Shown here: piece after piece, positions 17,956-27,312 of the stretch
Numbering within the stretch: position 1 is the stretch's first letter
How the letters are laid out: each line of letters starts with the position of its first letter
Assembly (NCBI GenBank): GCA_028293125.1
Contig: JAQGPJ010000071.1
Location: 180,169-244,168 of the forward strand
Source: Verrucomicrobiales bacterium
GTDB taxonomy: Bacteria > Verrucomicrobiota > Verrucomicrobiia > Verrucomicrobiales > V1-33
Reading direction: 5' to 3'
Length of the DNA stretch: 64,000 nucleotides
Notes under the pieces: model-generated
The model's input: the letters and a program-made list of their open reading frames with translations, nothing else
What the model was told of the DNA's origin: nothing
The model's database searches: none
Made by a program: the position numbers and the translations under genes

Positions 17956-19395
17956 ATGTGGACTAGCCTGCTCATTTTTCTCGGAGGATTTCTGACCGCC
18001 ACTTTGGTGGCCTCGGTATTCCGGGTGCGTGGCATGAAGCTGATCCGGCGGCTTCTGCGGGAGCGGGCGGAACTGCTGGGCGAGGAGAACCGCATCTTCA
18101 CTTTTCTTCATGAAATTGGAGAAACGCTGAGTTATGACCAGAGCCAGCGGGCGCTGCACGAGGAGATTGTCAAGGGGCTGACCCGCGTCGTCGATGCCGA
18201 CGGCGCGGCGCTTTATCTGCTGGACACCAAACAGGGCACCCACCTCGTGCCTGCCAGCCTGACGGAGAAAGGGCCGGCGCTGATCGACATTCCGGAGGAT
18301 GTGGCCAACCAACAGTCGCGCAAGGCTCTGCAAAGTTTTCTGCAGATGAAGTCGGTGCCCGCCGCCGGCGGGCTGCTTGGCAAAGCCTTTGAAGCCCATG
18401 GGCCTATTCATTTTGGAGCGCTGAAGCAGTGGAGCCAGCTTTTCACCCGGCTGCTGCCCGACCAAGCGGGCCAGTATATCATGGCGGCCCCGCTGCAGAT
18501 CGGCCAGCGCCGTATGGGGGTGCTGGCCGTGGGGCGGTCCACCTCGCGTGGCCCCTTCAGCGGGCATGCCTTTGAGGTGTTCCGCTCAGCCTCGGAGCAG
18601 AGCACCTTCGCTCTGGCCAACGCCATCATCCAGCAGGAGGCAATGGACAAGCGGCGCATGGATGAGGAGCTGCGCTCCGCCAGCGAGGTGCAGCGCATTC
18701 TGCTGCCCAAGCAGGCCCCGGAGCTGGGGGACTACATCATTGCTGCCTCCAATCTGCCGGCAAAGGTGATGAGCGGGGACTATTATGACTTTATCCCGCT
18801 GGATCAGGACCACATGGGCATCGTCATCGCCGATGTCTCCGGCAAGGGTTTTCCGGCCTCGCTGGTCATGGCCACTTGCCGGGCACTGCTGCGTGGGCAG
18901 GCCGCCGGTGAACTGTCGCCCACGAAAGCCCTTTCCAAAGTGAACCGCATGCTGTTCGGGGATATCCGTGAGGATATGTTCATCAGCCTGGCTTACTGTG
19001 TCCTGGACCGGAACGAGCCCAAAATCACCATCTCCCGCGCCGGCCACGATGCCCCGCTGCATTTCGCGCGCCGCACGGGCGCAGTGACTCCTCTGAAGCC
19101 TCCTGGTCTGGCGCTGGGAATCGACGGAGGCCGTGTGTTCGAGCGCGTGACCAGGGATTTCACGTTCGATATGGAGCCCGGCGACTGCCTGCTGCTCTAT
19201 ACGGACGGCGTGAACGAGGCTGTGAACACCAGTGGCGAGGAGTTCGGCATGGAACGCCTGCATGAGGTGTTCCGCCAGGCCGCCCCAAACGGAGCCAACG
19301 CCATTCTGGAGGCTTTCCGCAAAGCCGTGTCGGAATTCGCCGGCAACTCCCCGCAGAGCGACGACATCACCCTCATCGCTGTCGAAAAACGTTAG
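17956..19395 (+). CDS. GAF + SpoIIE/PP2C serine phosphatase
   Basis: A 479-residue protein. One N-terminal membrane segment (about 3-25) is followed by a short coil, a GAF sensor domain (about 60-215, ending at IMAAPLQIGQRRMGVLAV), a linker helix (SASEVQRILLPKQ) and the SpoIIE-type PP2C domain (about 250-479). Metal-binding acidic motifs are SGDYYDF, IADVSGKGFPA, LYTDGVNEA and SDDITLI. It is expected to dephosphorylate STAS-domain proteins in response to a signal sensed by GAF. The frame begins 21 bases earlier with GTG, but ATG 17956 leads directly into the membrane anchor. Paired with the STAS gene just upstream. Confidence 0.92.
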   Translation: MWTSLLIFLGGFLTATLVASVFRVRGMKLIRRLLRERAELLGEENRIFTFLHEIGETLSYDQSQRALHEEIVKGLTRVVDADGAALYLLDTKQGTHLVPASLTEKGPALIDIPEDVANQQSRKALQSFLQMKSVPAAGGLLGKAFEAHGPIHFGALKQWSQLFTRLLPDQAGQYIMAAPLQIGQRRMGVLAVGRSTSRGPFSGHAFEVFRSASEQSTFALANAIIQQEAMDKRRMDEELRSASEVQRILLPKQAPELGDYIIAASNLPAKVMSGDYYDFIPLDQDHMGIVIADVSGKGFPASLVMATCRALLRGQAAGELSPTKALSKVNRMLFGDIREDMFISLAYCVLDRNEPKITISRAGHDAPLHFARRTGAVTPLKPPGLALGIDGGRVFERVTRDFTFDMEPGDCLLLYTDGVNEAVNTSGEEFGMERLHEVFRQAAPNGANAILEAFRKAVSEFAGNSPQSDDITLIAVEKR

Positions 19396-19429
19396 CAGTG
19401 ATTTCAAAATCCATCCGCGCCGCACCGCC

Positions 19430-20359
19430 ATGACCACCAGCCGACGTCAGTTTCTGGGCACCGCCACCACCGCCACCACCGCCGGCGTGCTGGGTGCCGC
19501 CCTTGCCGGCGGCCGCACCGCCGCCACCGCACGGGGACAGGGGAATGAAGGCGGGGCCGGTGGGGCATCCCCTTACTACCGCATTCAAAAAGGCCGGCTG
19601 CGGCAGTCCGTGGTGCACTGGAACATGAATCCGCTGACGGTGGAGGAGCTGGCCAAAGGCGCAGCGGCCATGGGCATGTCCTCCGTGGAGCTGGTCGGGC
19701 CGGAGCACTGGCCCCTGCTGAAAAGTCTGGGACTCACCTGCGCCATCGCTCCCAGCCACGGTTTTTCCACCGGCTTTGCCCATCAGGAGGAGCACGCCGG
19801 CTGCGTGGAGGCCCTGACCAAAAGCATCGACGCCTGCACCGCCCATGGCGTGCCGGGCGTCATCACCTTTTCCGGATTCCGCCGCGGCCTGGATGATGAA
19901 ACCGCCCGCCGGAACATGATCGAGGGACTGAAAAAGATCCTGCCCCATGCTGAGAAAAACAAGGTCACCCTCTGTGTGGAGGTGCTGAATTCCCGGGTCA
20001 ACGAAAGCATGAAGGGGCATCCCGACTACTGGCTGGACCGCGTGGAGCCCGCCGTTGAAATCTGTCAGGCGATCGGATCGGAGCGGATGAAGATCCTCTT
20101 CGACATTTATCACGTGCAGATTATGCAGGGCGATGTCATCCGGCGTTACCGGCAATGCCAGGAGTTTGTGGGCCACATCCACACCGCCGGCAATCCGGGC
20201 CGCGGGGAGCTGGATGACCAGCAGGAGATCAACTACCCGCCCATCATGCGCGCCATCGCGGAAAGCGGCTACAAAGGTTTTATCGGCCAGGAGTTCATTC
20301 CCCGCGCGGCTGACAAGCTGGCGGCTCTGAGCGACGCTGTGCGTCTCTGCGACGTGTGA
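19430..20359 (+). CDS. Tat-exported hydroxypyruvate isomerase-like TIM barrel
   Basis: A 309-residue protein with a twin-arginine signal (SRRQFLG, residues 4-10), so it should be folded before export. The body is a xylose-isomerase-like TIM barrel of the Hyi family, with probable metal ligands in LCVEVLNSR, FDIYHVQIM, GHIHTAGNPGR and IGQEFIP. Cytosolic Hyi enzymes interconvert hydroxypyruvate and tartronate semialdehyde. Exported Tat versions are frequent in Verrucomicrobiota and Planctomycetota, and their substrate is not established. ATG 19430 is chosen because it starts the Tat signal. Confidence 0.85.
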   Translation: MTTSRRQFLGTATTATTAGVLGAALAGGRTAATARGQGNEGGAGGASPYYRIQKGRLRQSVVHWNMNPLTVEELAKGAAAMGMSSVELVGPEHWPLLKSLGLTCAIAPSHGFSTGFAHQEEHAGCVEALTKSIDACTAHGVPGVITFSGFRRGLDDETARRNMIEGLKKILPHAEKNKVTLCVEVLNSRVNESMKGHPDYWLDRVEPAVEICQAIGSERMKILFDIYHVQIMQGDVIRRYRQCQEFVGHIHTAGNPGRGELDDQQEINYPPIMRAIAESGYKGFIGQEFIPRAADKLAALSDAVRLCDV

Positions 20360-20846
20360 CGAAAAAGCGCCAGTGACAGGGCGTGGTGCCGGGATCCGGC
20401 ATCAGCGCTCAGGCTTTGCTTTTCATCCCTGACTCAAAAAGCCGTTCGGATGGTATTTCAGACTCATGAAGTCTGAAATGCAGGATTTGCTCCCGGTGCA
20501 ACCTCTCGGGCAAAGCACTGGATTGTCGGTTAATTGCCGCAGAAACGGGGGATTTCGGGAAAAATTGAGAAAAAATTCAATTCCGGCTTGACCCTGCCGG
20601 TGTTTCTAATTACGGAGCTATAATTCCTACTGAATTACTTGAGTTTTCACAGGTGGATTTAGTGGAAGCAGCAGACGACCCTCACCATGGGAGTCTGCGA
20701 GGATATTGCCGGGAGCCGCATGGCGACCCCGGCGAGTCAGAAAAACTATGCAGGCAGCCACCCGGACACCGGGCGTTTCCTGCGGGCATTTCAAACCCGT
20801 CCGCGCCGCGGCTGTGTTTCACCACCACCACCTTTGTTTCCAGCGA
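20360..20846 (+). other. long leader of the exported-protein block
   Basis: About 490 bases. A perfect 10-base-pair hairpin is at 20455-20479. An AT-rich region at 20540-20640 contains TATAAT at 20619-20624, a possible -10 element, although no well-spaced -35 was found (TTGACC lies too far upstream). Short frames at 20650-20846 lie ahead of the signal peptide of the next gene and are not supported. Confidence 0.4.
20455..20479. repeat. perfect inverted repeat (10-bp stem, 5-base loop)
   Basis: ATTTCAGACT and AGTCTGAAAT surround CATGA. It lies about 95 bases after the Hyi-like gene. There is no T tract on either side, so it is not a standard Rho-independent terminator; a regulator operator or mRNA end structure is possible. 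Confidence 0.6.
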
Positions 20847-21902
20847 ATGAACTCCCCATATCCCCTTCAGCGTGCCGCGGTTCTGGCGGCGGCGTTATTT
20901 TTGCCTTCCTCCGCCATGGTTTTGGCGGCTCCGGTGCCGGTCCCCGCGGTGGGGGAAGTATTTGTGGGATTCCGGACTTCGAGCGGGGAGGGTTCCTCGA
21001 CAAGCTGCCTGATCAAGCTGGGAGCCGACACTTTATTCCGCAATGCAGCACCGGGCACCACTCTTGAGGTGACGGGCCTTGGCAGTCCAGGCACTGATCT
21101 GACAGCCACCTACGGCAACTCCTGGTCCACGCGGTCGGACCTTTACTGGGGGATTTTCGCCTCCCGCGTCTCCGCCAGTTCGGTGGTCTACGCTTCCCGG
21201 CCCCGCACCACTCCGGAAACGCCCGCGGAGCCCTGGCCGGCATTGCCGCAGATCAGCCGCAACGCCACGGCGCAGAGCATTGTGGACGTTCTGTCCAGTA
21301 TCGGCGGTTACCAGGGCAGCGAAGCCACCGCCAACAGCCCCGTGGCCACCCTTCAGAACAACACCGCTGAGGACAGCAGCTACTTCAAACAGGTCGGCAC
21401 TCCCGGCACCACGGATTTCGGCTCGCTGAGCCAGTGGACCGGCATCGAGGCCGGCTTTGGAGGCGGCCCCGCCGGCGCGGCTCTCGACCTGTTCCGCATC
21501 TCCAGCACGGGCAGCACCTTTGTGGGCACTTTCACCATCAGCGCCGCCGGAGTGATCACCTTCACCAATGTGGTGACGGCGGAGCCCAATGCCGACACCG
21601 ACGGCGACGGTTTCTCCGATGCCATCGAAACCTTGGCCGGCACCAATTCCGCCAGTGCCGCGGACTATCCCCGGTCCCAGGTCAGTGTGACCGCGGAGGG
21701 TCCGCGCATTCAAACCGCCACTGCGGCGGTCAACCGGACCTACACCATCGAGTATTCCGAAACCTTGGAGCCTGCCAACAGCTGGATCTCCGTCGGCACC
21801 CACGCCACCGGTGCCACTGCTGCCCCGGTGGACTTTGTGGACACCGATGCCGGACGCCGCGCCAAAGCCCGCGGATTCTACCGCGTCCGCTTCTCCTCCT
21901 GA
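20847..21902 (+). CDS. exported protein with calcium-binding (TSP3-like) motif
   Basis: A 351-residue secreted protein. The signal peptide ends near MVLAAP (about residue 28). The first 230 residues are Ser/Thr/Gly-rich beta sequence of no recognised family. At about 248-264 there is DTDGDGFSDAIETLAGT, the Asp-rich loop typical of thrombospondin type 3 or dockerin-like calcium sites. The last 80 residues resemble a beta domain often at the end of Verrucomicrobiota exported proteins. ATG 20847 is the start preceding the signal peptide. It heads the block that includes the two-partner secretion genes, so it may be a surface or matrix component. Confidence 0.7.
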   Translation: MNSPYPLQRAAVLAAALFLPSSAMVLAAPVPVPAVGEVFVGFRTSSGEGSSTSCLIKLGADTLFRNAAPGTTLEVTGLGSPGTDLTATYGNSWSTRSDLYWGIFASRVSASSVVYASRPRTTPETPAEPWPALPQISRNATAQSIVDVLSSIGGYQGSEATANSPVATLQNNTAEDSSYFKQVGTPGTTDFGSLSQWTGIEAGFGGGPAGAALDLFRISSTGSTFVGTFTISAAGVITFTNVVTAEPNADTDGDGFSDAIETLAGTNSASAADYPRSQVSVTAEGPRIQTATAAVNRTYTIEYSETLEPANSWISVGTHATGATAAPVDFVDTDAGRRAKARGFYRVRFSS

Positions 21903-21970
21903 GCTCACCCGCCCATTCCACAACCCGCATCCCCGAACTCTTCCCGGAACTCCCCTAAATCATTCCTGTC

Positions 21971-23290
21971 ATGAAACTGAAACCTTCCTCCGCCATCGCC
22001 GCCCTGCTGCTGGCCCTCACCGCCGCCGGCCGGGCGCAGACTGTCATCCGCATCGTGGCCTCCAACGGCGACCGCACCGCTACCCAGACCGCCATCTCCA
22101 AGCTGCTGGCCGCCGGCTGGACCTTCAACGGCATCAACGGCTTCACCAGCTCGGGCGGCACCCTGGCCACGGCCACCGGGGCCAACTTCGGGGCTTGGAA
22201 CGGCACCTGGGCGGGCACCCCGGTGGTCATCAAGGTCTCCTTCTCCGGAGCCCTCGCGGGTATCGCGGCGGTGGCCGGCAACACCGACCAGCGCTTCGTG
22301 CCCTCCAACGGCGCCAATGACGGTGCAGTGGTCAATCCACTGACCACCGGCACCTTCGAAACCGGCAAGGCGGACTTCGGCTTCTCGACCAACTTCCAGT
22401 CCACCTCCCCCTTCAACGGGGTCTTCCAAGGCGTGACCTACAGCCCGGTGGTCGAGGAGGTGGTGGGCGTCTCGCCCCTGGGGTTCTACGCCAGTCCCGG
22501 CTTCCCGGCCGCCGGGGCCAACATCACCACCCAGCTGGCCCAGCTGCTCTACACCTCGGGTTCGGTGACCCTCGCGCAGTTCACGGGCGACTTCGCCAAT
22601 GACGCCAACAAAATCGTCTATGGCCTGGGCCGCAACACCGACGCCGGCCAGCGCTTCGGAGCCCACACCGAGATCGGCCTGGGCACCACCAAGAACGTGC
22701 TGGTGTGGTATCCCGCCGTCACCGGCACCACCACCGCCAGCGGCATCACCTACGGCGGGGTCGCCGGCTCCCATGAGCTGTGGCCGGTCAGCCAGCAGCC
22801 GGGCACCTTCACCGTGCCTCTGGGCAGCGGCGGCTACAGCTCGGGCGCGCTGCTGGCACAGAACCTGACGGTGACCCTGGGCCCCGACGCCTACAAAGGC
22901 AAATACTTCGACGACGAGCTGCAGGACTTCGCCTTCCTGTATCCCGACGCCACCGCGGGCTACTACATCGGCTACGTCACCCCCGGCGACGCCGTCAACC
23001 GCGTGCTGGGCGGCAACGGGGTGGTGCCGGCGGCCAACCGGGGCGTCGCGCTCAAATACAACGGGGTGGAGCTGACCGACGACAATGTGCGCAGCGGCCG
23101 CTACACCGCGTGGGTCTACAACCGCATCCTCAAGCCGCAGAGCGGTCTGACGGGCTTCAAGCTGACCTTCGCGGATGCCCTGCGCGACCAGATCAAAAAC
23201 GTGGACGCCCCCTCCGGCGGCGGCCTGTTCGACAACGACTCCTTCAAAGTCCGCCGCTTCACCGACGGCGGTCTGGTCATTCCCAAGTGA
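21971..23290 (+). CDS. PstS-like exported binding protein
   Basis: A 439-residue secreted protein with a signal peptide ending at AAGRAQ (about residue 23). The pattern VYGLGRNTDAGQRFGAHTE (about 217-235) and later YYIGYV resemble the ligand loop and hinge of PstS-type class 2 periplasmic binding proteins, although overall similarity appears low. Codons are extremely GC-rich. It sits between another exported protein and the TpsB gene. It could bind an anion or act as a surface protein; a phosphate role is not shown, and no PstCAB genes are present. Confidence 0.6.
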   Translation: MKLKPSSAIAALLLALTAAGRAQTVIRIVASNGDRTATQTAISKLLAAGWTFNGINGFTSSGGTLATATGANFGAWNGTWAGTPVVIKVSFSGALAGIAAVAGNTDQRFVPSNGANDGAVVNPLTTGTFETGKADFGFSTNFQSTSPFNGVFQGVTYSPVVEEVVGVSPLGFYASPGFPAAGANITTQLAQLLYTSGSVTLAQFTGDFANDANKIVYGLGRNTDAGQRFGAHTEIGLGTTKNVLVWYPAVTGTTTASGITYGGVAGSHELWPVSQQPGTFTVPLGSGGYSSGALLAQNLTVTLGPDAYKGKYFDDELQDFAFLYPDATAGYYIGYVTPGDAVNRVLGGNGVVPAANRGVALKYNGVELTDDNVRSGRYTAWVYNRILKPQSGLTGFKLTFADALRDQIKNVDAPSGGGLFDNDSFKVRRFTDGGLVIPK

Positions 23291-23346
23291 GTTGCCGGCT
23301 CTGCTCCGCCCCCTGTCATAAACGCCAGACCGGCCGCCACCACCGG

Positions 23347-25014
23347 ATGATGATGACAATCCACCCGTTCGGGTTTCTCCCTTTGGCACTGCTGAGTGCC
23401 TGGACGCTTCATGCCCACGCCGTTTCCGCCTCCGCCGCTGCGGAGAGCCACAGTGTCGGAGGGCAGAGGGCGGAAGCGGAAACAACAGCAGCCACTGCCG
23501 CCACGCCGGAGGTCCCTGCCGCCGGGTCTGTCTATTATATTCAGGAATACCGTGTGCAGGGCTCGAAAACCATTCCTCCGCTGGCGGTGGAGGAAGCGGT
23601 TTATCCCTATCTCGGAAGAGGCCGCACGGAGGCGGATGTGGAGAAGGCCCGGGCAGCGTTGGAAAAGGCCTATCATCAGGCCGGCTACCAGGCAGTGAGC
23701 GTGGAGATCCCGCCGCAGGACGTGGCGGAGGGCGTGGTGTTTCTGCGTGTGAATGAAAATCCGGTGGGCCGGCTCCGGGTGCGGGGCACCCGGTATTTCA
23801 CCCCGTCCGCCATCAAGGCCCACGCGCCGGAACTGGCGGAGGGGAAATTGCTGGATTTCACCGGAGTCAACAAAGCCGTGATGCGGCTTAACCGTCTGCG
23901 CGATCTCCGCGTGGCCCCGGAACTCAAGCCCGGCGCGCAGCCGGGCACACTGGATATTGATTTGAAGGTGCAGGACTCTCTGCCGCTGCACGGCAGCATC
24001 GAACTCAACAACCGCTACAGCCCGGACACCGTCAAACTGCGGCTGAATGGCTCCATCAGTTACGAAAACCTGTGGCAGGCCGGGCATGCCGCCGGTTTTA
24101 ATTTCCAAGTGGCACCGGAAAAACCTTCGGACGCCACGGTTTACTCCGCCTACTATCTGGCCCGGTTCCGGGAGGTCGACTGGCTGACGCTCCTGCTGCA
24201 GGGCACCAAACAAAACAGCGATGTCTCCACCCTGGGCGGCGTGGCCGTGGCGGGCCGGGGCTCCGTGTTGGGCTTCCGCCTGATGGCGTCGCTGCCGGGA
24301 TCGGAAAAACTGTTCCACACCCTGAGCGCTGGAGTGGACTGGAAGAATTTCGATGAGGACGTGCTGATTGGCGGCCGGCGCAGCTCCACGCCCATCGAAT
24401 ATTTCCCCCTGACGGTCAATTACGCCGCTGTCCGGACCGGGAAGAGCGGGACCACGGAGCTCAACGCCGGATTGAACTTCGGCTTCCGGGGGGCGGGCAG
24501 CGATGTCCGGGAATTTGACGCCAAGCGCTACAATGCCACGGGTGCCTATATTTACCTGCGCGGCGATCTTTCCCGCACCCAGGAGATGCCCAAAGGCATG
24601 CAGCTGTATGCGCGGGTGCAGGGCCAGCTGTCACCCGACAATCTGATCAACAGCGAGCAGTTCAGTGCCGGCGGCCTCGGCACGGTGCGCGGCTACCTGG
24701 AGTCCACCGCCGTTGGCGACAATGCGGTGCTGGGCACGCTGGAGCTCCGCAGTCCATCGCTGATCAAACCGGGCGCGGCGAAGGGAAACGAGTGGCGGCT
24801 TCACGCCTTTGTGGAGGGGGGACGGCTGTCCCTCAACGACGCCCTGCCGGAGCAGCAGGATGTCATGGAGCTGATGAGCGCCGGCATCGGCACCCGTTTG
24901 AAGGTGGCGGAGCACTATAACGGAACCCTGGATCTGGGATTCCCATTGAAAAGCCTGAACGGCACCGAGCGCGGCGACTGGCAGCTCAGCTTCCGCGTGT
25001 GGGGTGAATTCTGA
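23347..25014 (+). CDS. TpsB two-partner secretion transporter (ShlB/FhaC/HecB family)
   Basis: A 555-residue outer-membrane protein that should export the TpsA protein encoded at 31876-43170. The signal peptide ends near HAHAVSA. Two POTRA-like periplasmic domains follow (about 58-135 and 135-210), then a 16-strand barrel to the C-terminal Phe. The family's loop-6 motif VRGY is at residues 447-450. Three consecutive ATG codons begin at 23347; the signal peptide fits any of them. It is followed after 12 bases by the ExbB fusion gene, so export and TonB-type energy genes share a transcript. Confidence 0.9.
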   Translation: MMMTIHPFGFLPLALLSAWTLHAHAVSASAAAESHSVGGQRAEAETTAATAATPEVPAAGSVYYIQEYRVQGSKTIPPLAVEEAVYPYLGRGRTEADVEKARAALEKAYHQAGYQAVSVEIPPQDVAEGVVFLRVNENPVGRLRVRGTRYFTPSAIKAHAPELAEGKLLDFTGVNKAVMRLNRLRDLRVAPELKPGAQPGTLDIDLKVQDSLPLHGSIELNNRYSPDTVKLRLNGSISYENLWQAGHAAGFNFQVAPEKPSDATVYSAYYLARFREVDWLTLLLQGTKQNSDVSTLGGVAVAGRGSVLGFRLMASLPGSEKLFHTLSAGVDWKNFDEDVLIGGRRSSTPIEYFPLTVNYAAVRTGKSGTTELNAGLNFGFRGAGSDVREFDAKRYNATGAYIYLRGDLSRTQEMPKGMQLYARVQGQLSPDNLINSEQFSAGGLGTVRGYLESTAVGDNAVLGTLELRSPSLIKPGAAKGNEWRLHAFVEGGRLSLNDALPEQQDVMELMSAGIGTRLKVAEHYNGTLDLGFPLKSLNGTERGDWQLSFRVWGEF

Positions 25015-25026
25015 TTTTACCGAACC

Positions 25027-26892
25027 ATGATCAAGTTTAAGACAACTGGACGAATTCTCCTGACCTCCCTGCTGCTGGGCGCGGCGGCCGCTCCGGCGGC
25101 GCTGGCGGACACTTGGTGGGACAATGCCTGGACCGTCAGGAAACCCGTCGTGATCAACACCGGCGGGGACGGGGCGGCCATTGCCGGCCCGGTGGGCAAA
25201 ACCGCGGTGCTGGTGCGCCTCTTCGACGCCAACTTTACTTTCGACACCGCCCAGGACAACGGCGCGGATATCCGCTTTGTGGCCGCTGACGGCAAAACCG
25301 TGCTGCCGCACCACATCGAGCGCTACGACCGGGCGCTGAACGAGGCGCTGGTGTGGGTGCAGGCTCCGGAGATCCAAGCCGGCGGCACCACCCGTTTTTT
25401 CCTCTACAGCGGCAATCCCGCCGCCGGGCCGGACCCCGCCGGATCCAAGGCCACGTATGATGCGGACACCGTCTTGGTGTATCACTTGTCCGAAGCCTCC
25501 GGACCACCTGCGGACTCCACCGCCAGCGCGGCCAACGCCACCACCGCGGGGCTGCCGGTGTCCGGAGCTCTGATCGCCGGCGGCACCCGGCTCACGGGAC
25601 AGAATCCGGTCACCATCCCCGCCTCCCCGGCCCTGGCATGGGCCGCAGGGGCACCACTCACGTGGTCCGCATGGATCCGTCCCTCCGGCTTCCGTCAGGA
25701 TGCGGTGCTCTTCAGCCGCCGGGGGGCGGAGGGCGCTTTTGTGATCGGCGAGAACAATGGGGTGCCCTTTGTGGAGATCACCAGCGGAGGAGCCGCCCAG
25801 CGCACTCCCGCAGGGGCTCCGCTGGCCCCGGAGGTCTGGCGTCATTTAGCGGTGACGGTCAGCGGCGGCACCACCACCTTGTGGCTGGACGGGGAGCGCT
25901 ACGGCACGCTGAATGCCGGGCTGCCCGCTCTGAACGGGCCGTCCATTCTGGGCCGCGAGGGGGATGCGGGCGCGGTTTACCCCAATGGATTCAACGGCGA
26001 GGTGGATGAGCTGCAGATCTCGAAAATCGCCCGATCCGAAGCCTGGCTCAAATTTGCCGCCATCAACCAGGGCGCGTCGCCGAACGCCGCCAAACTGCTG
26101 GCGGTTGAAAACGCGGAGGCCAGCCGGGCGGTCACGGAAAAGCCCAATTTCTTCAAGGAGCACTTCGGGATTTTCGGGGACATCTCGAAATCTCTGACGG
26201 TGGACGGCTGGGCGGTGATCATTCTGTGCTCCGTGCTGGCGCTGATCGGCGGCTTGGTGGCCCTGACCAAGCTTCTCTATCTGAACCGCATCACCAAAGC
26301 CTCGCAGCTTTTCATCCGCCGTTGGGACGCGCTTTCCGGCGACATCACGGCGCTGGACCGTGCGGACGAGGAGGACCTGAAGCGGCTGGGCGGTCATGTG
26401 TCCAGTGACGAGCTCAGGCTGGTGCGCCAGTCACCGCTGTTCCACATCTACCACCTTGGGGCCCGCGAAATCCGGAAGCGCATCGACGGGGACGGCGAGG
26501 CCTTCGCCGGCCTTTCCGCCCGCAGCATCGAGGCCATCAAGGCCCGGCTGGACGGCGGCCTGGTGGATGAGGAGGAGAAGCTCAACAGCCGTCTGGTCTT
26601 CCTGACCCTGGGCATCGCCGGCGGTCCGTATCTTGGCCTGCTGGGAACGGTGATCGGGGTGATGATCACTTTCGCGGTCATCGCCAAATCCGGCGAGGTG
26701 GAGGTGAACTCCATCGCGCCGGGGATCGCGGGCGCGCTGCTGGCCACGGTGGCCGGTCTGGCGGTGGCCATTCCCGCGCTGTTCTCCTACAGCTATCTGA
26801 GCTCGCGCATCACCACGTCCCTGAACGGCATCCGCCGCTTCATCGACGAATTCATCACCCGCATCGCGGAAGCCTATCCTGTCAGGGAGTAG
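25027..26892 (+). CDS. DUF2341-LamG-ExbB fusion (MotA/TolQ/ExbB proton channel)
   Basis: A 621-residue protein joining exported sensor-like domains to a proton channel subunit. The signal peptide ends near AALADT (residue 28). DUF2341 covers about 40-140 and a LamG/concanavalin-like domain about 150-335. A membrane span (about 396-416) and the MotA/TolQ/ExbB domain follow, with its two further spans in GGPYLGLLGTVIGVMITFAV (about 538-557) and LLATVAGLAVAIPALFSYSY (about 579-598). The first half should face the periplasm, so a ligand or partner there could be sensed by the energising complex. Ordinary ExbB is about 230 residues and lacks these domains. ExbD and a TonB-like gene follow directly. 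Confidence 0.9.
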   Translation: MIKFKTTGRILLTSLLLGAAAAPAALADTWWDNAWTVRKPVVINTGGDGAAIAGPVGKTAVLVRLFDANFTFDTAQDNGADIRFVAADGKTVLPHHIERYDRALNEALVWVQAPEIQAGGTTRFFLYSGNPAAGPDPAGSKATYDADTVLVYHLSEASGPPADSTASAANATTAGLPVSGALIAGGTRLTGQNPVTIPASPALAWAAGAPLTWSAWIRPSGFRQDAVLFSRRGAEGAFVIGENNGVPFVEITSGGAAQRTPAGAPLAPEVWRHLAVTVSGGTTTLWLDGERYGTLNAGLPALNGPSILGREGDAGAVYPNGFNGEVDELQISKIARSEAWLKFAAINQGASPNAAKLLAVENAEASRAVTEKPNFFKEHFGIFGDISKSLTVDGWAVIILCSVLALIGGLVALTKLLYLNRITKASQLFIRRWDALSGDITALDRADEEDLKRLGGHVSSDELRLVRQSPLFHIYHLGAREIRKRIDGDGEAFAGLSARSIEAIKARLDGGLVDEEEKLNSRLVFLTLGIAGGPYLGLLGTVIGVMITFAVIAKSGEVEVNSIAPGIAGALLATVAGLAVAIPALFSYSYLSSRITTSLNGIRRFIDEFITRIAEAYPVRE

Positions 26893-26899
26893 CAAAACC

Positions 26900-27292
26900 A
26901 TGAAAGCCGGAGCCAAAGTCGACGACATCAATGTGACGCCCATGGTGGACCTCTACCTGGTGCTGCTGCTGATCTTCATCATCATGACCACCGCAGGCGT
27001 GCAGGGAGTCAAGGTGAACCTGCCCAAAGCCAGCAAAGCCCCCAAAATCGAGGGTCCGAAAAGCCAAGCCATCACGGTGAACACCGAGAACAAGGTCTTC
27101 CTGAACACAGTCCCCGTCACCTTGGCGGAGCTGGAGTCCCGGCTGGCGGCGCTGAAGGCCACAACGCCGGAGTTCCCCGTGGTGGTCCGCGGGGACAACC
27201 GCACGCAGTACGAGGGCATCATGCAGGTGTTGGACGTGCTGGGCCGCGTGGGCGTCACGCAGATCGGACTGGCCACCCAGCCTGCCAAATAA
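26900..27292 (+). CDS. exbD: ExbD/TolR biopolymer transport protein
   Basis: A 130-residue inner-membrane protein with one span (about 15-33) and a periplasmic domain. The proton-pathway aspartate is D17 in NVTPMVDLYLVLLL. It should complex with the ExbB fusion encoded eight bases upstream and with the TonB-like protein downstream. TolR and ExbD cannot be separated on sequence alone; the TonB neighbour favours ExbD. Confidence 0.92.
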   Translation: MKAGAKVDDINVTPMVDLYLVLLLIFIIMTTAGVQGVKVNLPKASKAPKIEGPKSQAITVNTENKVFLNTVPVTLAELESRLAALKATTPEFPVVVRGDNRTQYEGIMQVLDVLGRVGVTQIGLATQPAK

Positions 27293-27312
27293 TCCAAGCC
27301 AAACCACCCCCC

